Made by a program: the position numbers and the translations under genes. From contig NZ_JAMTCP010000013.1 in NCBI RefSeq assembly GCF_024171885.1, positions 1-64,000 on the forward strand: a stretch of 64,000 bases of DNA, given 5' to 3'. The notes beneath the pieces were generated by a model that saw only the letters and a program-made list of their open reading frames with translations, had not been told where the DNA came from and made no database searches. The DNA is from Streptoalloteichus tenebrarius. Its GTDB lineage: Bacteria > Actinomycetota > Actinomycetes > Mycobacteriales > Pseudonocardiaceae. This document shows, one piece after another, positions 58,686 through 64,000 of this stretch. Positions within the stretch are counted from its first letter, which is position 1. The number at the start of each line of letters is the position of its first letter.

Positions 58686-60032
58686 TCACGCCAGGTCGGC
58701 CAGCTCCGGAAAGGCCGCCGCATACCCGTCCAGCGCGCGTTCCGCCGCCGCGGCCGAGTCGACCAGGGGATGGCTGACCAACGCCAGCAGGGCGTGCGCG
58801 CGGCTCCGGGTCGTCGCCGCCGTGATCGCCGCCCGCTCCACGGTCTTCACCTGGCGCATCAACGCGAGGAAATGCGGCTCGACGGCCCCCACCGCCAGCG
58901 GGCGCGCCCCGTTCCGGTCGACGACGCACGGAACCTCCACCACCGCGTCGGCCGGCATCTCCGCCACCGCGTTCCGGTTCCGCACGTTGAGGATCAGTCG
59001 GTCCTCGCCCCCGCCGCCGAGCGCCTTCATCAGCCGCAGCGCCACCCGGTCGTAGCCCCCGCCGTCCAGGGCCTCCGCCGGGCGCTCGCCCGCGCCGGCC
59101 ACCGCCCGGCTCTCGGCCATGTAGGTCCGTTCCCGCTCGGCCCGCGTCTCCTCCCACAGGCGCAGCGCGTCGCGGGGGTTGTCGATCGCCCGCGCGTAGA
59201 AGCGTTCCTGTTGGTCGCGCAGGAACTCGCCCCGCGTCCGCTCCTGCTCCCGGGCTTCGCGCAACGTCTCCCGCGCGAAGTAGTAGTAGTGCAGGTACTC
59301 GTTGGGCACGGCTCCGAGCGCCCGCAGCAGCGCCGGCCCGAACAGCCGCCCCTCCTCGAACCTGGCCAGTGCGGTGTCGTCGGCCAGCAGCTCCGGCAAC
59401 CGGTCGCGGCCGTCCACCAGGACCCGACGCAGCCAGCCGAGGTGGTTCAGGCCCACGTAGTCGAACCCGCACCGCTCGTGCTCCACGCCCAGCGCGGCGG
59501 CGACCCCCCGGCACAGCCCGACGGGCGAGTCGCAGATGCCGATGACCCGGTCCCCGAGGACCGAGGTCATGGCCTCGGTGACCAGCCCGGCCGGGTTCGT
59601 GAAATTGATCAGCCACGCGCCCGGCGCCGCCGTCGCCACGCGCCGGGCGATGTCGAGGGCGACCGGGACCGTGCGCAGCGCGTAGGAGATCCCGCCCGGC
59701 CCGACCGTCTCCTGGCCCAGCAGGCCCTGGTCGAGCGCGACCCGTTCGTCCAGCGTGCGCCCGCGCGTCCCGCCCACCCTGATCGCGGAGAAGACCACGT
59801 CCGCCCCGGCGACGGCGTGGTCCACGTCCGTGGTCCAGGTCAGCGCCGGCCGTGTCGCCGCGCCGGCGGCCTGCTGGTCGAGCACCGCCGTGATCGCCGT
59901 GAGCCGGCGCTCGTCGCGGTCGCACAGGACGAGTTCGTCCACCAGCCGGTCGGGGTCGGCGAGCAGGCTGGCGTGCACCAGGGGCACCCGGAACCCACCA
60001 CCGCCGAGCACAACGAGCCTCACCCGGCGCAC
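58686..60032 (-). CDS. Glycoside hydrolase family 4 (6-phospho-beta-glucosidase-type)
   Basis: 448 residues. N-terminal Rossmann fold VRLVVLGGGGFRVPLVHASL; VVFSAIRVGGTRGRTLDERV; the metal/catalytic region GQETVGPGGISYALRTVPVA (Glu) and LINFTNPAGLVTEAM (Asn, TNPA motif); VIGICDSPVGLCRGV (Cys metal ligand); FDYVGLNHLGWLRRV (Asn-His). GH4 enzymes use NAD+ and a divalent metal to hydrolyse glycosides by a redox-elimination mechanism. Divergent from a kinase and ABC sugar importer, so it likely cleaves the imported sugar or its phosphate. GTG 60030-60032 is given; GTG 60021-60023 is an equally good, possibly leaderless, start. Confidence 0.9.
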   Translation of the reverse strand: MRRVRLVVLGGGGFRVPLVHASLLADPDRLVDELVLCDRDERRLTAITAVLDQQAAGAATRPALTWTTDVDHAVAGADVVFSAIRVGGTRGRTLDERVALDQGLLGQETVGPGGISYALRTVPVALDIARRVATAAPGAWLINFTNPAGLVTEAMTSVLGDRVIGICDSPVGLCRGVAAALGVEHERCGFDYVGLNHLGWLRRVLVDGRDRLPELLADDTALARFEEGRLFGPALLRALGAVPNEYLHYYYFARETLREAREQERTRGEFLRDQQERFYARAIDNPRDALRLWEETRAERERTYMAESRAVAGAGERPAEALDGGGYDRVALRLMKALGGGGEDRLILNVRNRNAVAEMPADAVVEVPCVVDRNGARPLAVGAVEPHFLALMRQVKTVERAAITAATTRSRAHALLALVSHPLVDSAAAAERALDGYAAAFPELADLA

Positions 60033-60175
60033 GGTAGTGGCGGCGGGCCGGGGTTGGCCATCCCCGGCCCGCCGGCGGCGGCTGTCACTCGATCATGGCT
60101 TGTCCGGACCCCGGTCGGGGGAGACACTCTCCGGATCAGCCCACGGGGAGCGGGAGTCGACGGGAGGAGGACGTG

Positions 60176-61417
60176 GTGACCGTGTCGTCGGATCCCCCAG
60201 TGACGGACCCGATGTCGGGACCGGCCCCGGACCGGGGCCTGGACCGAACCCCGGACCGGGCGTCGAACCCGGGACCGGCGGGCCAAGCCGTGACGGGCGA
60301 GGCCGTGACGGGCCGGACGGTGGCGGGCAGCGCACCAAAGGGCAGCGCACAAGAGGGCAGGGCGTCCGAGGTCGGGACACCGGATGCTGGGCGGCCCCCC
60401 GGGTTCGACGTGGTGCTCTCCGGCACCGTCTTCCTCGACATCATCTTCACCGGGCTGCCGCAGGCGCCGGCCGCCGGCACCGAGGTCTGGGCCAGCGGCC
60501 TCGGGTCGAGCCCGGGCGGCGTGGCCAACCTCGCGGTCGCGTTGAGCCGCCTGCGCCTGCGCACCGGGCTGGCGGCCGCGTTCGGCGAGGACGTCTACGG
60601 CGACTTCTGCTGGGACGTGCTGGCCAACCAGGAGCACGTGGACCTGACCTACTCCCGCCGCTTCTACGGCTGGCACTCGCCGCTGACCGTGTCCATGGCG
60701 GTCAACCGCGACCGCAGCATGGTCACCCACGGCCATCCCGCGCCGATCACCGCCGACGAGCTGCTCACCCCGCCGCCCTCCACCCGCGCCTGCTTCGTCC
60801 ACGTCGACCTGCACGAGGACCAGTGGGTGCGCACGGCCAAGCGGGACGGCGCGCTGCTGTTCGCCGACGTCGGCTGGGACCCGACCGAACGCTGGGAGCC
60901 CAGGATGCTCCAGCAGCTCGCGGGGTACGACGTCTTCATGCCCAACGCCGTCGAGGCCGTGAGCTACACGCGTTGCGACGACGTGAAGCAGGCCGCGAAC
61001 GCGCTTGCCGAGGTCGTGCCGGTCGTGGTGGTGACCAGGGGAGGGCACGGCGCCTACGCCGTCGACGCCGGGACGGGCGAGGAGGTCGACGTGCCCGGCC
61101 TCAACGTCGCCGCGCTGGACCCCACGGGCGCCGGCGACGTGTTCGGCGCGGGGTTCGTGTACGGGACGCTGGCCGGCTGGTCCCTGTCGGACCGGGTGCA
61201 CTTCGCCAACCTGTGCGCGGCGCTGTCGGTGCAGCACTTCGGCGGCTCGCTGTCCGCGCCCGGCTGGTGCGACCTGGCCGCGTGGTGGCGGCACCTGGGT
61301 CGGCGGGACGACGAGAACCTGCGCGGGTACGGGTTCCTCAACGACCTGCTGCCCCAGCACGGCTGCGCGACCGTGCGGCGCGCCAGCGCGACCATCGGCC
61401 TGCGCGGCGTGCCGTAA
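60176..61417 (+). CDS. PfkB-family carbohydrate kinase
   Basis: 413 residues. After a low-complexity N-terminus of about 75 residues the ribokinase fold begins: VVLSGTVFLDIIFTGLPQAP, GLGSSPGGVANLAVALSRLR (PfkB signature 1 region), VFMPNAVEAVSYT, and the C-terminal anion-hole/catalytic motif LDPTGAGDVFGAGFVYGTLA (Asp base). It phosphorylates a sugar with ATP. Together with the ABC importer downstream and the GH4 enzyme opposite, it completes uptake, phosphorylation and hydrolysis of an unknown glycoside. GTG 60176 follows GGGAGGAGG; GTG 60173 and 60182 are alternatives. Confidence 0.85.
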   Translation: MTVSSDPPVTDPMSGPAPDRGLDRTPDRASNPGPAGQAVTGEAVTGRTVAGSAPKGSAQEGRASEVGTPDAGRPPGFDVVLSGTVFLDIIFTGLPQAPAAGTEVWASGLGSSPGGVANLAVALSRLRLRTGLAAAFGEDVYGDFCWDVLANQEHVDLTYSRRFYGWHSPLTVSMAVNRDRSMVTHGHPAPITADELLTPPPSTRACFVHVDLHEDQWVRTAKRDGALLFADVGWDPTERWEPRMLQQLAGYDVFMPNAVEAVSYTRCDDVKQAANALAEVVPVVVVTRGGHGAYAVDAGTGEEVDVPGLNVAALDPTGAGDVFGAGFVYGTLAGWSLSDRVHFANLCAALSVQHFGGSLSAPGWCDLAAWWRHLGRRDDENLRGYGFLNDLLPQHGCATVRRASATIGLRGVP

Positions 61418-61426
61418 GGCGGTCCG

Positions 61427-61531
61427 CCGTGAAGCGCTGCGCCGTGAAGCGGTGCGCTGTGAAGCGGTGCGCTGTGAAGCGGTGCGCCGTGGAGCGGCGT
61501 GTGCTCAAGCGGCGTGCCGTGGAGGAACGCG
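61427..61531 (+). repeat. 15-nt minisatellite, seven units
   Basis: CCGTGAAGCGGTGCG-type units run in register from just after the kinase stop codon: four are nearly identical, the last three are diverged. Because the unit is a multiple of three, the frame stays open and could be mistaken for an N-terminal extension of the next gene. Confidence 0.85.
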
Positions 61532-61559
61532 GGAAGGAGCGACGGGAAGGGACGATCTC

Positions 61560-62945
61560 GTGGCGCGATGGGGGCGTGCGCGAACCGCTGTCACCCTGCT
61601 GGTGGTCGCCGTGGCGACCGTGTTGCTGTCCGTCTCGGCGTGCGTGCCGGGCGCTCGGTCGGCGGCGGCCAGGCCGGCCGACCGCGCGCCCCAGGAGGTC
61701 CGCACGGACCTGTCGGCCCTCGGCCAGGTCACGCTCGTCGTGTGGGACCAGGAGGTCAGGGGCGGGCAGGAGAAGCAGATCACCGCGTTGAACGCGGCGT
61801 TCCAGCGCCGCCACCCCAACATCCGCGTCCACCGGGTGGCCCGCGCGTTCGCCGACCTGCGGGACACCTCCCGGCTCGCCCTCACCGGCGAGGAGCCGCC
61901 GGACGTCCTCCAGGTCAACAACGGGCGGCAGGACCTCGGCGCGTTCGTCCGCGCCGGTCTGCTGCGGCCGTTGACCGGGGAGGCGGCGGCCTACGGCTGG
62001 GAGCGCCGGTTCCCCGAACAGGTCCTGCGGCTGGCCCGCTACCCCGACGCCGGTGACCAGATCGGGGAGGGCCGGCTCTACGGCCTGCCGCAGACCGGCG
62101 AGCTGGTCGGCCTCTTCTACAACCGGACGATGTTGGCCGAGCTGGGGTTGCGGCCGCCCAGGACGTGGTCGGAGTTCGACGCGGCGCTGGAGGCCGCCCG
62201 GCGCGCCGGCCGCCTCCCGATCCAGTTCGGCAACCTCGACAAGATGCCGGGGATCCACCTGTTGGGCTTCGCGCTCCACCGGTTCGCCACGCCGGAGGAC
62301 GAGACCGCGTTGGCCACCGGTCGCCCCGAAGCCTCCTGGTCGACCCCGGCCGCGGGCGCGGCGGCGCGGCTGCTCGCCGAGTGGGTCGACCGGGGCTACC
62401 TCACGCCCGGCTTCGCCGGGGTCCATCCCGACGACGCGTGGGCGGCGTTCGGCAGGGGAGAGGGCCTGTTCCACGTCGGCGGGAGCTGGCTGGTCCCCGA
62501 ACTCCAGGCCGCCATGGGCGACAACGTGGGCTTCCTCCTCCCACCCGCGCGGGACGAGGGCGGCGCTCCCGCCCGGCCGGTGGTCACCGGCGGCCCCGGG
62601 CTGCCGTTCGCGGTGAGCGCCCGCACCCGCCACCCCGACGCAGCCGCGGCCTACCTCGACTTCGTCACGTCGCCCGAGGCGATGGCGGTGCTGGCCGACA
62701 CGCGGATCCTGCCGGCCATGCCGCCCAGCGCGAACCGACCGGCCGACCTGTTCGGCGACGCGGTCACGGCGTGGGAGACGACGGCGAAGTCCGGCGTCCT
62801 CGTCCCCTATCTCGACTACGCGACCCCGACGGCCTACGAGACGATCGGTGACGCCGTGGAACGGTTGTTGGCGAAGGCGACGAGCGTGCAGGCGTTCCTG
62901 GAGACGCTCCAGGCCGATCGGGACAACGACCGTGGCGGGCGCTGA
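61560..62945 (+). CDS. ABC sugar transporter, substrate-binding lipoprotein
   Basis: 461 residues. Signal sequence ARTAVTLLVVAVATVLL with lipobox SVSAC, so a membrane-anchored lipoprotein. Solute-binding fold of the family 1 type: VTLVVWDQEVRGGQEKQITA, NAAFQRRHPNIRVHRVARAF, EEPPDVLQVNNGRQDLGAFV, LYGLPQTGELVGLFYNRTML, GEGLFHVGGSWLVPELQAAM and a C-terminal FVTSPEAMAVLADTRILPA. It delivers an unknown sugar to the two permeases. GTG 61560 (VARWGRARTAV) follows GGGAAGGGACG; upstream open frame is minisatellite. Confidence 0.9.
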   Translation: MARWGRARTAVTLLVVAVATVLLSVSACVPGARSAAARPADRAPQEVRTDLSALGQVTLVVWDQEVRGGQEKQITALNAAFQRRHPNIRVHRVARAFADLRDTSRLALTGEEPPDVLQVNNGRQDLGAFVRAGLLRPLTGEAAAYGWERRFPEQVLRLARYPDAGDQIGEGRLYGLPQTGELVGLFYNRTMLAELGLRPPRTWSEFDAALEAARRAGRLPIQFGNLDKMPGIHLLGFALHRFATPEDETALATGRPEASWSTPAAGAAARLLAEWVDRGYLTPGFAGVHPDDAWAAFGRGEGLFHVGGSWLVPELQAAMGDNVGFLLPPARDEGGAPARPVVTGGPGLPFAVSARTRHPDAAAAYLDFVTSPEAMAVLADTRILPAMPPSANRPADLFGDAVTAWETTAKSGVLVPYLDYATPTAYETIGDAVERLLAKATSVQAFLETLQADRDNDRGGR

Positions 62946-63882
62946 CCGGCGTGGGGGCGCCCACCGTTCCGCGATGCCGCCGGGGAAGCCCCGCCGCTCG
63001 GCGGGGCCGCCGGGAGAGCCCCGCCGGGTCGCGTACCTGTACCTCCTGCCCGCCCTGGTCGTCAACGCCCTGTTCCTGTTGTTCCCGCTGGGGCGCGGGG
63101 CCTGGATCTCCCTGTTCGACTGGGACGGGCTGACGCTGGGCCACTGGGCCGGCTGGGACAACTACCGCGCGCTGGTGGCGGACGCGGGGCTGCGCGCCGC
63201 CTTCGGGCACGTCGCGGTCCTGCTCGTGTTCTTCTCGGCGCTGCCCATCGCCATCGGGCTGGTGTTGGCCACCGCGCTGCACCGGGCGCGGGTCAGGGGC
63301 ATGGCGTTCTTCCGCACCGCGTTGTTCCTGCCGCAGGTCGTGGCGATGGTCGTGGTCGGTGTCGCGTGGCGCGGCATCTACGCCCCCGACGGCGCGCTCA
63401 ACGGCGCGCTGCGCGCGCTCGGTCTGGGCTCGTGGGCGACGAGTTGGCTGGGGGACTCCGACACCGCGCTGGTCGCCGTCGGCTTCGTTGGCACCTGGGT
63501 GCAGTCCGGCCTCGCGGTGGTGCTCTTCCTCGGCGGCATCGGGCGCATCCCGCGCGAGCTGTTCGAGGCCGCCCGACTGGACGGGGCCGGCGCGCTGCGG
63601 GAGTTCCGCAGCGTGGTCGTGCCGTCCCTGCGGGCCGAGATCGGCGTGGCCGCGACCCTCACCACGATCGCCGCGTTGCGCACGTTCGACCTCGTCTACG
63701 TGATGACGCCGCAGGGAGGTCCCGGCCGTTCCACCACCGTTCCGGCCTACGAGATCTACCACCGCGCGTTCCACAGTGGACAGGTCGGGTCGGCGGCCGC
63801 GCTCGGCGTGGCGCTCACCGCGCTCAGCTTCCTGGTCACCATGGGCATCGGCCGGCTCGCGGGAGGGGAACGCGCGCGATGA
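62932..63882 (+). CDS. ABC sugar transporter permease, MalF-type
   Basis: 316 residues, six predicted helices beginning AYLYLLPALVVNALFLLFPL. The cytoplasmic EAA loop is ELFEAARLDGAGALREFRSV followed by VVPSLRAEI, which docks the ATPase. GTG 62932 overlaps the binding-protein gene by 14 nt; ATG 62974 is an alternative nearer the first helix. No ATPase gene is in view; like many actinobacterial CUT1 systems it may use a shared MsiK-type ATPase. Confidence 0.9.
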   Translation: MAGADRRGGAHRSAMPPGKPRRSAGPPGEPRRVAYLYLLPALVVNALFLLFPLGRGAWISLFDWDGLTLGHWAGWDNYRALVADAGLRAAFGHVAVLLVFFSALPIAIGLVLATALHRARVRGMAFFRTALFLPQVVAMVVVGVAWRGIYAPDGALNGALRALGLGSWATSWLGDSDTALVAVGFVGTWVQSGLAVVLFLGGIGRIPRELFEAARLDGAGALREFRSVVVPSLRAEIGVAATLTTIAALRTFDLVYVMTPQGGPGRSTTVPAYEIYHRAFHSGQVGSAAALGVALTALSFLVTMGIGRLAGGERAR

Positions 63883-64000
63883 GGATCTCCCGCACGGAAC
63901 GGGTCGGCACGTACCTGGTGCTGCTCGTCTTCACCGCGTCCGCGCTCTTCCCGGTGCTGTCCATCGTCGCCACGGCGTTGCGCCCCGAGGTGGTGGGCCA
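63879..64000 (+). CDS. ABC sugar transporter permease, MalG-type (partial)
   Basis: Begins with ATG 63879 overlapping the previous stop (ATGA). The visible 40 residues, MRISRTERVGTYLVLLVFTA then SALFPVLSIVATALRPEVVG, match the first helix and periplasmic loop of MalG-type permeases. It is cut by the right window edge. Confidence 0.85.
   Translation, partial: MRISRTERVGTYLVLLVFTASALFPVLSIVATALRPEVVG

Noticed and set aside
61452-61559. N-terminal extension of the sugar-binding protein
   Set aside because: It is encoded by the 15-nt minisatellite; the true start lies just before the lipoprotein signal peptide.
1-64000. tRNA, rRNA or riboswitch
   Set aside because: I looked for T-loop-like GGTTCGAATCC elements, CCA-adjacent acceptor stems and cobalamin or TPP boxes and found none I could support; GGCTCGAAC in the 58-kb repeats superficially resembles a T-loop but has no tRNA fold around it.

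Overview
The window is very GC-rich actinomycete chromosome, most likely from a filamentous Pseudonocardiaceae-type genus (Saccharothrix, Lentzea, Actinosynnema or similar; the genus is a guess). The support is the base and codon composition, the MurT/GatD lipid II amidation pair, a large LuxR-family ATPase regulator, frequent GTG starts and dense secondary metabolism. I see no tRNA, rRNA or CRISPR array.

Left part (1-15918). The edge holds the N-terminus of an IS982-type transposase and three decayed IS5-family transposase copies in tandem. Conserved or ordinary genes follow: an AraC regulator, an EI24 membrane protein, an MFS transporter, a MocR/PdxR regulator with a visible operator divergent from an AhpD-like protein, a winged-helix regulator, a small orphan protein, a ~1000-residue LuxR/LAL regulator, a 5-formyl-THF cyclo-ligase-like gene, and murT-gatD.

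Centre-left, minus strand (24530-15833). This is a class III lanthipeptide operon. In transcription order it has an atypical NarL-type regulator, a LanKC synthetase, a 34-residue precursor with an ILELQ leader motif, an MFS exporter and a prolyl oligopeptidase that probably removes the leader. A TPR regulator and a GT9-like glycosyltransferase-fold protein separate it from the next cluster.

Centre-right, plus strand (28576-50137). This is the most notable system: a second class III lanthipeptide cluster fused to fatty-acid and polyketide genes, with the gene logic of a lipolanthine (microvionin family). It contains a LanKC, a 29-residue precursor ending in SFSSNSC, a LanD-type cysteine decarboxylase, an acyl-activating enzyme, a FabF/FabG/InhA-like/MaoC set, a one-module KS-AT-DH-KR-ACP PKS, a GNAT, a SET-domain methyltransferase, an AruI-like ThDP enzyme, an amino-acid dehydrogenase, a PhyH oxygenase and an MFS exporter. 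I infer an N-acylated avionin peptide whose acyl chain may start from arginine-derived guanidinobutyrate. A lipoprotein and a two-component system follow. A shared inverted repeat, CTAGTTC-N4-GAACTAG, lies ahead of both the LanKC region and the lipoprotein/two-component locus, which suggests that the system controls the cluster.

Right part (53212-64000). It holds a PIMT-like methyltransferase, a TAT-exported cupin, an NRAMP transporter, a LysR regulator, and a sugar locus (GH4 glycosidase divergent from a PfkB kinase and an ABC importer cut by the window edge). Gaps here carry several degenerate minisatellites (units of about 9, 15, 16 and 19 nt), and similar short repeats have spread into several coding sequences.
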